A stretch of 64,000 nucleotides of DNA, from contig JANWLR010000062.1 in assembly GCA_025450755.1 (NCBI GenBank), positions 31,275 through 95,274 on the forward strand. The letters are read 5' to 3'. The position numbers and the translations under genes are program-made. Positions within the stretch are counted from its first letter, which is position 1. Each line of letters opens with the position of its first letter. Shown in pieces: positions 16,322 to 25,283 of the stretch. The notes beneath the pieces were generated by a model. It did no database searches, was not told the origin of the DNA, and saw only the letters and a program-made list of their open reading frames with translations. Source of the DNA: Sphingomicrobium sp. (GTDB taxonomy: Bacteria > Pseudomonadota > Alphaproteobacteria > Sphingomonadales > Sphingomonadaceae).

Positions 16322-17413
16322 ATGGCAGCGCAGCTCAAAGTCATCGGTAGCAACACAGTGGAACCTCCCAGCATGGACCGTCAAAAGGCGCTCGAAGCGG
16401 CGCTAGCCCAGATTGACCGGGCCTTCGGCAAGGGCTCGGCGATGAAGCTGGGCAGCCGCGAGAAGATCGAGATCGAGACGATTTCGACGGGCAGCCTGGG
16501 CCTCGACATCGCTCTGGGCGTCGGCGGCCTGCCGCGCGGCCGGGTGATCGAGATTTACGGGCCGGAGAGCTCGGGCAAGACGACGCTCGCGCTGCATGCG
16601 ATCGCCGAGGCGCAAAAAGGCGGCGGGACGGCGGCGTTCGTCGACGCCGAACATGCGCTAGACCCCGCCTATGCGAAGAAGCTGGGAGTCGATATCGATG
16701 AGCTGATCGTGTCGCAGCCCGACACCGGCGAGCAGGCGCTCGAGATCGTCGATACATTGGTTCGCTCCAATGCGGTCGACATCCTCGTGATCGATTCGGT
16801 CGCCGCACTCGTTCCGCGGGCCGAGATCGAGGGTGAAATGGGCGACCAGCTGCCCGGTCTCCAGGCACGACTGATGAGCCAGGCGCTGCGCAAGCTCACC
16901 GGATCGATCAGCCGCTCGCGCTGCATGGTGATCTTCATCAACCAGGTGCGGATGAAGATTGGCGTGATGTACGGAAACCCCGAGACGACGACCGGCGGCA
17001 ATGCGCTGAAGTTCTACGCGTCGGTGCGCCTCGACATTCGCCGCACGGGCCAGATCAAGGACCGCGACGATATCGTCGGCAACACGACGCGGGTGAAGGT
17101 TGTCAAGAACAAGGTCGCGCCGCCGTTCAAGCAGGTCGAGTTCGACATCATGTACGGCGAGGGCGTGTCGAAGGTCGGCGAGATCCTCGACCTCGGCGTC
17201 AAGGCCGGCCTAATCGAGAAGTCCGGCGCCTGGTTCAGCTATGACAGCGTCCGGATCGGGCAGGGCCGCGAGAACGCCAAAGTCTATCTCAAGGAAAATC
17301 CCGACATCGCCAAGCGGATCGAGAATGCGATCCGCGGGAAGACGGAGGAGGTTGGCGAGGCGCTGATGGTTGGTGCGGGTCCCGACGACGGTGAGGACGT
17401 CACCGCCGAGTAA
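16322..17413 (+). CDS. recA: Recombinase RecA
   Basis: A 363-residue RecA: forms ATP-dependent filaments on single-stranded DNA, drives strand exchange and triggers LexA cleavage. Walker [10 protein letters not shown] is at residues 80-88. The MAW motif region, L1 loop ([21 protein letters not shown]), Walker B ([12 protein letters not shown]) and L2 ([22 protein letters not shown]) are intact. The acidic C-terminal tail is present (DDGEDVTAE). ATG 16322 follows GGAGGCAGGGG. An SOS box lies upstream and a strong hairpin terminator downstream. Confidence 0.98.
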   Translation: MAAQLKVIGSNTVEPPSMDRQKALEAALAQIDRAFGKGSAMKLGSREKIEIETISTGSLGLDIALGVGGLPRGRVIEIYGPESSGKTTLALHAIAEAQKGGGTAAFVDAEHALDPAYAKKLGVDIDELIVSQPDTGEQALEIVDTLVRSNAVDILVIDSVAALVPRAEIEGEMGDQLPGLQARLMSQALRKLTGSISRSRCMVIFINQVRMKIGVMYGNPETTTGGNALKFYASVRLDIRRTGQIKDRDDIVGNTTRVKVVKNKVAPPFKQVEFDIMYGEGVSKVGEILDLGVKAGLIEKSGAWFSYDSVRIGQGRENAKVYLKENPDIAKRIENAIRGKTEEVGEALMVGAGPDDGEDVTAE

Positions 17414-17427
17414 TCAAGCTCCCCAGT

Positions 17428-17457
17428 GGCGGGCGGATGCTCAGCGTTCCGCCCGCC
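17428..17457. terminator. recA terminator hairpin
   Basis: GGCGGGCGGA and TCCGCCCGCC form a perfect 10-bp stem with a 10-nt loop, 14 nt after the recA stop. No T-run follows. It may serve both recA and the convergent MFS gene. Confidence 0.65.
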
Positions 17458-17470
17458 GCCCCCCCGAAGT

Positions 17471-17504
17471 GCACAGCCTGTCCGGGGGACAGGCGAGCAG
17501 TGGA
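17471..17504. repeat. Dispersed 34-bp hairpin repeat, copy 2
   Basis: The second copy of the element at 5704-5737 (31/34 identity). Here the stem GCCTGTCC / GGACAGGC (17476-17494) is perfect around a GGG loop. It lies between the convergent recA and MFS genes, 9 nt from the MFS stop. Confidence 0.65.
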
Positions 17505-17513
17505 GGCAGCCAG

Positions 17514-18800
17514 CTAAGCAAGGTCTTCCGGGATCGCGGTCGATTCGCGGGCAGCTTCCCGCTCGAGCGGGTCGGCGTCGATTGGAGCGAACAGCCGTTT
17601 CGGTTCGGTCAGCAACAGGGCGACAAATCCGCCGGTCGCACACGCCGCGGTTCCGATCAAATAAGGCACGACGGTTCCGTCGAAATACTGCCCGATGATG
17701 AAGCCGAGAATCGCCCCGCCGATCGTACCGATCATACCCTGTACCGACGACGCAGTGCCGGCAATCGGCGCCATATGCTCCATCGCGAGTGTGCTGAGGT
17801 TCGAGGAGGTGAAGGCGAAGGCGGACATCGTCAGCGCCTGTAGGACGATGAAGCTGAGGAGGGTTTCGCGCCCGTCAAGTGCGATGGCGGCATGAAGGAG
17901 GGCAATTGCAGTAAAGGCTAACGAGGCAATGTGCCCGACCCGGCGCAGGCCGAAGCGACCGACCACGCGCGAATTCGTCCACGAGGCGAGTGCCATGGGC
18001 GCTGCGATTGCAGCAAATACGATTCCGATGAGGCGCGGCTGGTGAAACGCCTCGAACACGATTTGCTGTATCGATGCGATGTAGGCGACGAGGGCACCGA
18101 AGGTGATCGTCAGCGCGATCGTGTAACCGCGAGACTGGGATTCTCGAACGGTCTCCCAGACCGCGGCAGTCAGGTCGTCCCATTTGAGGCTGCGGCGATA
18201 TTCCTGGTGCAGGGTCTCGGGGAGTCTCGTTCCAGACCAGACCAGCATGATGAGCGCATAGGCGGCGAGCGCCAGAAAGATCGCTTCCCACGACGCAACG
18301 AGCAGAATTGCCAATCCAATGTTGGGGGCAAGGACTGGCATCAGCATGAAAACCATGAAGACGAGGCTCATGACCCGCGCCATGGCTTCGCGCTCGAACA
18401 GGTCGCGGACCATCGCCACGACCAGAACACGGGTCACCGCCGCCGATGCCCCCATGGCGAGCCGCGACGCGATCAGGACGGCGAAGCTTCCCGAGAAAGC
18501 GCAAAGCAGCGCGAACAGGCCGTACAGGACAATCCCGGCCGCGAGGATCGGCTTGCGGCCGAAGCGGTCGGCGAGTGGCCCCCAAACCAGCTGGGTCGAA
18601 GCGAAGCCAACGAAATAGGCGACGACGACGAGCTGGCGGCTGTTTTCGTCGGCGACATGAAGCGAGCGACCGATTGCCGGCAGCGCAGGGATCATCGCAT
18701 CGATGGCAAAGGAGTTGAGGCCCATCAACGCCGCAAGCATCACGGTCATCTCGCGCGAGCCGGGGCGCTTCACGCCATCCTGAAAGGCCGAATCGAACAT
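17514..18800 (-). CDS. MFS drug-resistance transporter, Bcr/CflA type
   Basis: A 12-TM major facilitator, about 428 residues. The loop motif LVWGPLADRFGRKPIL (motif A) and the N-terminal NSFAIDAMIPALPAIGRSL match the Bcr/CflA efflux group, in which the acidic residue of TM1 couples protons to drug export. The longer frame reaches 18854, but ATG 18800 (MFDSAFQDG) leaves the usual short leader and does not intrude on the divergent gene. Substrate is unknown. Confidence 0.85.
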   Translation of the reverse strand: MFDSAFQDGVKRPGSREMTVMLAALMGLNSFAIDAMIPALPAIGRSLHVADENSRQLVVVAYFVGFASTQLVWGPLADRFGRKPILAAGIVLYGLFALLCAFSGSFAVLIASRLAMGASAAVTRVLVVAMVRDLFEREAMARVMSLVFMVFMLMPVLAPNIGLAILLVASWEAIFLALAAYALIMLVWSGTRLPETLHQEYRRSLKWDDLTAAVWETVRESQSRGYTIALTITFGALVAYIASIQQIVFEAFHQPRLIGIVFAAIAAPMALASWTNSRVVGRFGLRRVGHIASLAFTAIALLHAAIALDGRETLLSFIVLQALTMSAFAFTSSNLSTLAMEHMAPIAGTASSVQGMIGTIGGAILGFIIGQYFDGTVVPYLIGTAACATGGFVALLLTEPKRLFAPIDADPLEREAARESTAIPEDLA

Positions 18801-18862
18801 GGGACCGCGCGTGCTGGCCGATTGGCCGGGGCCGTGCAACAGTGCGGCGAGCAAAGGGGGCC

Positions 18863-20128
18863 ATGATGATGAACCTGCCAGTCCGACGCCGTCGCTTTCT
18901 TGGGGGTGCCGGCATGTTATCCGTTGCCTTGACGATCCCTTTGAGCCGGACCGTCGCGGCTGCCGCCGAAGCTCTGAAGCCGATTCCGCTGCCGCCGGCG
19001 ATCAGCCAGGCCGAGCGACTGCAGCGGCTCGCGAGGGCGAAGCAATTGATGGCTCGGAACGGTATCGGCGCAGTGATTGTCGAATCCGGGTCGAGCCTTG
19101 ATTATCTTACAGGCGTCCAATGGCACCGTTCGGAGCGTCTCACGGCGGCGGTAATCCCGGCCCAAGGCGATCCAATAATCATCACCCCATTCTTCGAACG
19201 GCCATCGGTGGCCGAAACGCTGGCGATTCCTGCCGAAATCCGTACCTGGGACGAGGATCAGGATCCATTGAAGCTGGTCGCAGATTTCGTGCGCGAGCGC
19301 GGCGTCGCGGGTGAGCCGATCGCGTTCGAAGAGACCGACCGCTATTTCATTGTCGATCGCCTCGGCCAGCAGCTTCCTGGGCTTAAATCCGTGAACGCCA
19401 ATCCCGTCGTGCGTGCGCTTCGGCTGGTCAAATCTCCCGCCGAATTGGCATTGATGCAGGCGGCCAACGACATCACCATCCGAGCCATGCGGCACGCAGG
19501 CGAAGGCGCGCGCCTTCGCATGACTCCAGCCGACTTTGGCGCCGCCATCGATGCCGCGACCACCGCGATGGGCGGAAGTCCGGAATTCGCTTTGGTGCTG
19601 ATCGACGAAGCCTCGGCCCAGCCACACGGGTCGAGGAAGCCCCAACTCGTGGAGCGCGGGAGCACGATCCTGTTCGACTGCGGATGCACCGTGCACGGCT
19701 ACCAGTCGGATATTTCGCGCACCTTCGTGTTCGGCGCGGCGCCTACGCCCGAACAGCGCAAAGTCTGGAATCAAGTCCACGAGGGCCAGCAGATTGCCAT
19801 TCGTGTCGCGAAGATCGGCGCCCCCTGCGGAAGCGTGGATGACGCAGTTCGCGCAGCTTACGAAAGCTGGGGCTATGGCCCGGGATACAAGCTACCTGGC
19901 CTGTCGCACCGAACGGGCCACGGCATCGGGATGGACGGGCATGAACCTGCCTATCTCGTCCACGGCGATATGACTCCGCTGGCGCCTGGCATGTGCTTCT
20001 CGGACGAACCGGGGATCTACATACCCGGCAAGTTCGGAGTGCGGCTCGAGGATTGCTGGCACATGACGCAAGCCGGCCCCAAGTTCTTCACCGAGCCGCC
20101 GCCAAGCATCGACAACCCATTCGGCTGA
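18863..20128 (+). CDS. Tat-exported M24 family peptidase (Xaa-Pro dipeptidase-like)
   Basis: About 421 residues. The N terminus has a twin-arginine-like leader (VRRRRFLGGAGML) and a hydrophobic stretch ending AAAAEA. A creatinase N-terminal domain follows (about 50-180), then the pita-bread M24 domain. Metal-site residues are visible in ILFDCGCTVHGYQSDISRTF, LSHRTGHGIGMDGHE, FSDEPGIY and GVRLEDCW; in the first motif the usual D-x-G reads DCGC. ATG 18863 is chosen within a run of three ATGs because AAAGGGGG lies just before; GTG 18842 is less likely. Probably a periplasmic dipeptidase for proline peptides. Confidence 0.85.
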   Translation: MMMNLPVRRRRFLGGAGMLSVALTIPLSRTVAAAAEALKPIPLPPAISQAERLQRLARAKQLMARNGIGAVIVESGSSLDYLTGVQWHRSERLTAAVIPAQGDPIIITPFFERPSVAETLAIPAEIRTWDEDQDPLKLVADFVRERGVAGEPIAFEETDRYFIVDRLGQQLPGLKSVNANPVVRALRLVKSPAELALMQAANDITIRAMRHAGEGARLRMTPADFGAAIDAATTAMGGSPEFALVLIDEASAQPHGSRKPQLVERGSTILFDCGCTVHGYQSDISRTFVFGAAPTPEQRKVWNQVHEGQQIAIRVAKIGAPCGSVDDAVRAAYESWGYGPGYKLPGLSHRTGHGIGMDGHEPAYLVHGDMTPLAPGMCFSDEPGIYIPGKFGVRLEDCWHMTQAGPKFFTEPPPSIDNPFG

Positions 20129-20130
20129 AC

Positions 20131-21447
20131 TCAGAAATGATCCTCGACGGGTCCAGCGCGCTGGACGTGCGAGGGCGCGTGCGGGGGCTCGATGTCCGCG
20201 GGCTCGATGGAATCGAGCGTACCTTCCCAGCGAGCGACCACGCTTGCCGCGACGGCATTGCCCACAACGTTGGTCCCAGACCTTCCCATGTCGAGAAAGT
20301 GATCAACTGCAAGGATCAGCAGCAGGCCGGCCTCGGGGATCCTGAACATCGGCATGATCGCCGCGATCACGACCAGGCTCGCGCGTGGAACTCCGGCCAT
20401 GCCCTTCGAGGTAATCATCAGCACGAGCAACATCGTGATTTCCTGGCCGAAACTGAGGTGGATTGCATATGCCTGCGCAATGAAAAAAGTCGCGAAGGTC
20501 ATGTACATCATCGAGCCGTCGAGATTGAACGAATAGCCGAGCGGAAGAACGAAGCTTGCAATGCGCGGAGGCACTCCAAATCGGTCGAGCGCTTCGAGCG
20601 TTCTTGGATAGGCGGCCTCCGACGATGCCGTTGAGAACGCCAGGACGACGGGGTCGCGGATATAGCGGACGAGGAGCCTGATCCTCGGCCCGACGATCAC
20701 GAAACCGGCACCCACGAGGACAGCCCAGAGGATCAACAGGCCGAGGTAGAAGCTGCCAACGAACATTCCCAAGGTGGCGATGATTTGGGGTCCGCGTTCG
20801 GCAAGTGCACTTGCGACGGCGGTAAACACAGCGAATGGGGCGAAGCGCATTACATAATCGGTGACTTGAAGCATCACGCGGACGAGCGCCTCGACGCCGT
20901 GGACGATGGGCCGGCCGCGCTCGCCGACCGCTGTCAGCGCCACTCCGAAAAAGAGCGAGAAGATCACGATCGGCAGGATCTCATTCGTGCTCATCGCCTC
21001 GAAGATCGACTGCGGGACCAGATGCGATACGAAGTCCTTGAGGTTGAACGCGCCCGTTTCCACTCCGCTTGCAGCAGAGGTCGGCGGAACCGGAAGGTTC
21101 AGCCCTACTCCGGGATGGAGAAGCGTTACCAGGATTAGTCCGAGGGTCAGCGATACAAGGCTTGCGAGGATGAACCACAAGATTGAGCGGACCCCCACCC
21201 GGCCGAGTGCGGCCACATCACCCATGTGCGCGATACCTGCGACCAGGGTCGAAAATACGAGGGGCGCGATGATCATCTTGATCAGGCGAAGGAAAAGCGT
21301 CGTGACGATGCTCAGATAATCGGCGATCGATTTGAGATGGGCCGCGCTCGCGGCTGTCCCGTTGTCGATTGCGGCGTTGATTGACCAGCCGGCGATGACT
21401 CCGAGGGCAAGCGCAATCAGAATGTAGCGGGTCAATCTTTTGGCCAT
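20131..21447 (-). CDS. Dicarboxylate/amino acid:cation symporter (DAACS family)
   Basis: A 438-residue membrane symporter of the GltP/DctA family with two re-entrant hairpins. Signatures include AFSTASSEAAYPRTLEAL (HP1 serine-rich motif), GYSFNLDGSMMYMTFA (TM7 NMDGT-like) and TSKGMAGVPRASLVV (HP2). The NMDGT motif reads NLDGS, and the C-terminal DRFLDMGRTxxNV signature reads DHFLDMGRSGTNV. These point to a C4-dicarboxylate or amino-acid substrate without deciding between them. ATG 21447 follows AAGGGGA; the longer frame to 21468 is less likely. Confidence 0.88.
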   Translation of the reverse strand: MAKRLTRYILIALALGVIAGWSINAAIDNGTAASAAHLKSIADYLSIVTTLFLRLIKMIIAPLVFSTLVAGIAHMGDVAALGRVGVRSILWFILASLVSLTLGLILVTLLHPGVGLNLPVPPTSAASGVETGAFNLKDFVSHLVPQSIFEAMSTNEILPIVIFSLFFGVALTAVGERGRPIVHGVEALVRVMLQVTDYVMRFAPFAVFTAVASALAERGPQIIATLGMFVGSFYLGLLILWAVLVGAGFVIVGPRIRLLVRYIRDPVVLAFSTASSEAAYPRTLEALDRFGVPPRIASFVLPLGYSFNLDGSMMYMTFATFFIAQAYAIHLSFGQEITMLLVLMITSKGMAGVPRASLVVIAAIMPMFRIPEAGLLLILAVDHFLDMGRSGTNVVGNAVAASVVARWEGTLDSIEPADIEPPHAPSHVQRAGPVEDHF

Positions 21448-21537
21448 GGTTCCCCTTTGTTGCCGCAACCCAAGCGGCAGGTTTAGGCTGCGTCAAGCGC
21501 TTGCGCTCCGCCTGACTGGCTGGCTAGGGCAATCGGC

Positions 21538-22515
21538 ATGGCTGCCGACAACCCTTCTTCCTTGGGAGTTCTTGAGTTCGGGCGTGCGATCCTGCATGAC
21601 GAGGCCCGGGCGCTGGACGCTCTGGCCGACGGTCTCGGCGAAGAGTTCCAGAATGCGGTCGGCCTGATCCTCGGCTGCAAGGGCAAGCTGATTGTCAGTG
21701 GTCTCGGAAAGTCGGGGCATGTCGGGCGCAAGATCGCCGCTACCTTCGCATCGACCGGGACGACGGCAGTTTTCTTGCATCTTGCCGAAGCTATCCACGG
21801 CGACCTCGGAATGGCTGCCGGCGGCGATGTTGCAATCCTCATCTCGCAGAGTGGGGAAACAACCGAGCTCGAAGCAGTGATCGACCACTTCCAGGGCGTG
21901 AAGATCCCGATTATCGGGATCACGGGACATCTCGGAACGATGCTCGCCGAAGCGTCGAGCGCAGCACTCGTCCTGCCGCACTGGCCGGAGGTGGGCCCGG
22001 AATCGGTCGCTCCGACCACGTCGACGACCATGACGTTGGCGCTCGGCGACGCGCTTGCGATGACGGTCATGCGGCAAAAGGGATTTACGAGGCAGGATTT
22101 CGGCCGCCTGCATCCTGGCGGTTCTCTTGGTGCACGGCTGAAGCCGGTGCGGCGACTGATGCATGGCGGTAAGGCGCTGCCGCTCACTCAAGCCGACAGC
22201 ACGATTCATGACACGATCGTCGAAATAACCGCCAAGAGGCTTGGCGTTGTTGGCGTTACCGATGCCAACGGCCATCTGCTCGGAGTGATCACCGACGGCG
22301 ATCTCCGGCGCAATATCGAGCGTGGCCTAGATCACAGTGCGGCTGAGTTCATGACCAGCGATCCCAAGACTGTCGGGCCCGACGACCTTGTCGACGACGC
22401 GCTCGCGCTTTTCGACGAATATAAGATCACGGCTTTGTTCGTGGTGGAGGACGACGGCAAGGGCAAGAAACCGGTTGGCGTCCTCCACATCCACGACTGT
22501 CCAGCAGCCCGGTGA
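21538..22515 (+). CDS. kdsD: D-arabinose-5-phosphate isomerase
   Basis: A 325-residue KdsD/KpsF enzyme: interconverts ribulose-5-P and arabinose-5-P, the first step of KDO synthesis for LPS. The SIS domain (about 40-170) has GLGKSGHVGRKIAATFASTG and ISQSGETTEL. The HPGGSLG motif at about residue 195 marks the end of the isomerase part, and two CBS repeats fill 205-320. ATG 21538; kdsB follows 10 nt after the stop. Confidence 0.93.
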   Translation: MAADNPSSLGVLEFGRAILHDEARALDALADGLGEEFQNAVGLILGCKGKLIVSGLGKSGHVGRKIAATFASTGTTAVFLHLAEAIHGDLGMAAGGDVAILISQSGETTELEAVIDHFQGVKIPIIGITGHLGTMLAEASSAALVLPHWPEVGPESVAPTTSTTMTLALGDALAMTVMRQKGFTRQDFGRLHPGGSLGARLKPVRRLMHGGKALPLTQADSTIHDTIVEITAKRLGVVGVTDANGHLLGVITDGDLRRNIERGLDHSAAEFMTSDPKTVGPDDLVDDALALFDEYKITALFVVEDDGKGKKPVGVLHIHDCPAAR

Positions 22516-22525
22516 TTTGGGCTCG

Positions 22526-23323
22526 ATGAACTCCGTCATCCTAATCCCGGCTCGATACCAGTCGTCGCGGTTCCCGGGTAAGCCTTTGGCCCCGCTCACG
22601 GGCGCAACGGGGGTTGCAAAGCCGCTGATCCAGCGCAGCGTCGAAGCGGCGCGACGGGTGAAGGGCGTCTCCGGTGTTTTCGTTGTCACCGATGACGAGC
22701 GGATCGCGGACGCCTGCGCTCGGGCGAAGGTCGGGGTTATCATGACCTCTCCGGAAAATCGGAATGGCACTGAACGATGTGCCGAGGCCCTTGCTCAGCT
22801 TCACGATCCCGACCTCGTGATCAATTTTCAAGGCGATGCGCTGCTGACCCCTGCAGGGTTTGTCGAGGCGATCATCGCGCGCATGGAATTGGATCGCGAC
22901 CTACTGGTTGCAACTCCTGCGATGCGCCTCAAGAGCAATGAGGTGCGCGCGCTTCAGGCCGAGGAGCAAGCGGGACGGGTAGGCGGGACGAGCGTGGTTA
23001 GCGATGCTGACGGCAACGCCCTCTATTTTTCGAAGCGCTTGATCCCCTATTTGCCCGTGGGCGCATTGGACGGAGCAATGTCTCCGGTCCGCCTGCACGT
23101 CGGAATCTATGCGTACCGGCCGGAGGCGCTCGAGCGCTATGTCACGACACCCGTAAGCCAGCTCGAGACTCTCGAGGGCCTCGAACAGTTGCGTTTCCTC
23201 GTCGCCGGCATTCCGGTGGCGGTCGTCGAGGTCGAGACGCCTCCTTTCGCCCTGCGCGAGCTCAACAACCCGGAAGATGTCGCGCCGATTGAGCAGGCGC
23301 TCGCGGAGGCGGGCCTGGAGTGA
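22526..23323 (+). CDS. kdsB: 3-deoxy-manno-octulosonate cytidylyltransferase
   Basis: A 265-residue CMP-KDO synthetase, activating KDO for lipid A core assembly. The N-terminal nucleotide-binding motif IPARYQSSRFPGKPL, the conserved ENRNGTERCAEA and the NFQGDALL metal-binding region (family NxQGDEP, here with Ala in the usual Glu position) are present. The start is ATG 22526; the frame upstream lies in kdsD. The stop overlaps the next gene's GTG (GTGA). Confidence 0.92.
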   Translation: MNSVILIPARYQSSRFPGKPLAPLTGATGVAKPLIQRSVEAARRVKGVSGVFVVTDDERIADACARAKVGVIMTSPENRNGTERCAEALAQLHDPDLVINFQGDALLTPAGFVEAIIARMELDRDLLVATPAMRLKSNEVRALQAEEQAGRVGGTSVVSDADGNALYFSKRLIPYLPVGALDGAMSPVRLHVGIYAYRPEALERYVTTPVSQLETLEGLEQLRFLVAGIPVAVVEVETPPFALRELNNPEDVAPIEQALAEAGLE

Positions 23324-24123
23324 GCATTCTTGACTCGCTCGATCCTAAATATCGCCTGATCTTGTGCGACGTCTGGGGCGTCGTCCATGACGGAGTGACG
23401 CTCTATCCAGGAGCGGGCGATCGTCTCTGCAAGTGGCGCAGTGAAGGTCGGTGCGTCGCCCTGATCACCAACGCGCCGCGAACAGCCGACGCAGTTGAGC
23501 AGCAGCTCGGCCGAATCGGCTTGGCGCATGATGCATACGACTTCGTTGCGACGAGCGGCGAAGCGGGTATCGAGGCACTCAATGGGCTCCAACAGCCGGT
23601 CGGTTTCATCGGAACGGCAGGTGACCGTCAAATCCTTGAAGGGCGTGGTATCCAAATTGCCGATGACGACCTGTTCACTGAGCTGGCATGTACAGGTGTG
23701 ACCGAATACCGCCCGCAGCCTCGGGACTATCTTGCGGATCTTGAGCGCTGGGCGGAGCGGGAGGTTCGAATGCACTGCCTGAACCCTGACAGGGTAGTGA
23801 TACGCGGCGGAGTTCCCGAAGCCTGTGCCGGTGCCATTGCCGAACTTTATGTTGGTCTTGGCGGGCCCGTCATCTGGTACGGAAAGCCGCACGAAGCGAT
23901 TTACCGGCATGCATTGCATCGCGCGGGCGATCCGCCCGCTCACGAAGTCCTGGCTGTTGGCGACGGGTTGCAAACGGACATTCTCGGCGCAGCTCGCATG
24001 GGATTCGACGCGGTTTTCGTCAGCGGCGGGATTCACGGCGGTGAGCCGTTCCCGACGGATTTCGCCGAGAGGAACGGGCTCGGCAGCTGGGCACCCGTGG
24101 GTGTCGTTAAGGGGCTGCTCTAG
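23320..24123 (+). CDS. HAD superfamily class IIA protein
   Basis: A 267-residue HAD-fold protein, like the alphaproteobacterial class IIA group with a DxWG motif. Motif I is LILCDVWGVVHDG: the nucleophile Asp17 is present, but position +2 is Trp where phosphatases carry the acid/base Asp. Motif II is ALITNAP, and the late motif is VLAVGDGLQTDILGA. Its GTG start overlaps the kdsB stop, suggesting co-expression with KDO synthesis. A phosphatase role is uncertain because of the motif I change. Confidence 0.78.
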   Translation: MSILDSLDPKYRLILCDVWGVVHDGVTLYPGAGDRLCKWRSEGRCVALITNAPRTADAVEQQLGRIGLAHDAYDFVATSGEAGIEALNGLQQPVGFIGTAGDRQILEGRGIQIADDDLFTELACTGVTEYRPQPRDYLADLERWAEREVRMHCLNPDRVVIRGGVPEACAGAIAELYVGLGGPVIWYGKPHEAIYRHALHRAGDPPAHEVLAVGDGLQTDILGAARMGFDAVFVSGGIHGGEPFPTDFAERNGLGSWAPVGVVKGLL

Positions 24124-25181
24124 AGCGCCATCGCTTCGGGGATCGTCACGGGCGGCGGTGCGACCTCAAATGTGGGCAGTACCGGCACCGACGTTGCGAG
24201 CATGCGGGCGGTTTCCACTGCGATCTCAAGCGACAGATCGTCGAGCTTCCCACAATGCGGCTCGTCGACGCTGCCGACAACACCGCGCGCGCGCAGATCG
24301 GTCCAAAACCTGTCGAGTTCCCGCATTCGGAACTGGCTTCCGCGAAGGTCTCCAACCCAGCGCAAGAATTTCGCAACGAGGTTTCGCTCGAGTGGAATGA
24401 GGCCGACCGGCTTTCCAGAAGCGACTGCATCCGAAAGCATGGAGACGCTGTCGCCGGTGACATGGATCTCATCCGAAGCCCTGAGCAACGCGCCGTAACG
24501 GGGGAACTGCGATGTTACGACGGAGGCGTCGCCCAGCGCGGCGCGTGCCGTCTCCACGAGCTTGGGCGAGGTCCGCGGACTTGTTACTGCAATGATCGAG
24601 CCGCCCTCGACCTCGGCCCTGCGCTGCAATAAGCGGACAGTCTCGCCGATCACTTTTGTGGGGAACCGCCAGAGTGAGGTCTTGCCTCCGATGACGATCA
24701 GGCGTCGCGGATGCTCGAAAGCGGAAAGCCAGTGCTCCTCGGAAAGCGTCGGCTGAACATTTTCGCGGTTTGTGATCGTGATCGGCAGCCGAATGACGTT
24801 GTCGGCGTCGCGCACGGCATATTGGGTCGTTGTGACAACAAGATCGAACAGCCGGTGCGAGACCATTGGGTCGCCAAGCCGAACAATCTTTGCAAGTCCC
24901 CCGGACTTGCGCTGGATGTATCTCGCGACCGGAACGCTGCGCTGACCGATGCCAAGGACGAGCGAAGGCCACGGCCCTGCGATTTGCCGTCTCACCTCAG
25001 GGTCAAGCTGAGAAATCGTCACACTGCGGCAGACCGCCGGCAGATGGGCGAACCATTTGTAGCGCATCTGGATGGTGCGGAATGGAAGGCCGATTCGTTC
25101 GGCGAGCGCCAGGACCTGATTATTGTCCCCCTTGTGGGGACCCAGCAAGACCCAGACGGCGGTGCGACCCGTTGGCGCCAT
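24120..25181 (-). CDS. ELM1/GtrOC1-like putative nucleoside-diphosphate-sugar epimerase-type protein
   Basis: A 353-residue protein of the mitochondrial-fission ELM1-like family (formerly DUF1022). Recognisable are VWVLLGPHKGDNNQVLALAE at the N terminus, the central VIGGKTSLWRF, and the C-terminal ITGD-like block HVTGDSVSMLSDAVASGKPV, all suggesting a GT-B-like Rossmann fold. Its biochemical role in bacteria is not settled. Its location beside KDO genes and a Wzx-like flippase suggests an envelope-sugar role. Its stop codon shares bases with the convergent HAD gene. Confidence 0.78.
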   Translation of the reverse strand: MAPTGRTAVWVLLGPHKGDNNQVLALAERIGLPFRTIQMRYKWFAHLPAVCRSVTISQLDPEVRRQIAGPWPSLVLGIGQRSVPVARYIQRKSGGLAKIVRLGDPMVSHRLFDLVVTTTQYAVRDADNVIRLPITITNRENVQPTLSEEHWLSAFEHPRRLIVIGGKTSLWRFPTKVIGETVRLLQRRAEVEGGSIIAVTSPRTSPKLVETARAALGDASVVTSQFPRYGALLRASDEIHVTGDSVSMLSDAVASGKPVGLIPLERNLVAKFLRWVGDLRGSQFRMRELDRFWTDLRARGVVGSVDEPHCGKLDDLSLEIAVETARMLATSVPVLPTFEVAPPPVTIPEAMAL

Positions 25182-25283
25182 ATGAAGGTCAGCTTACCGG
25201 CCAGCAGGGCGGGGGTCTATCCAATGCTGTAATATGCATCCGAATTCATGATCTGGTTAGTTTGGTGTTCTTGAAGCTGGTGT

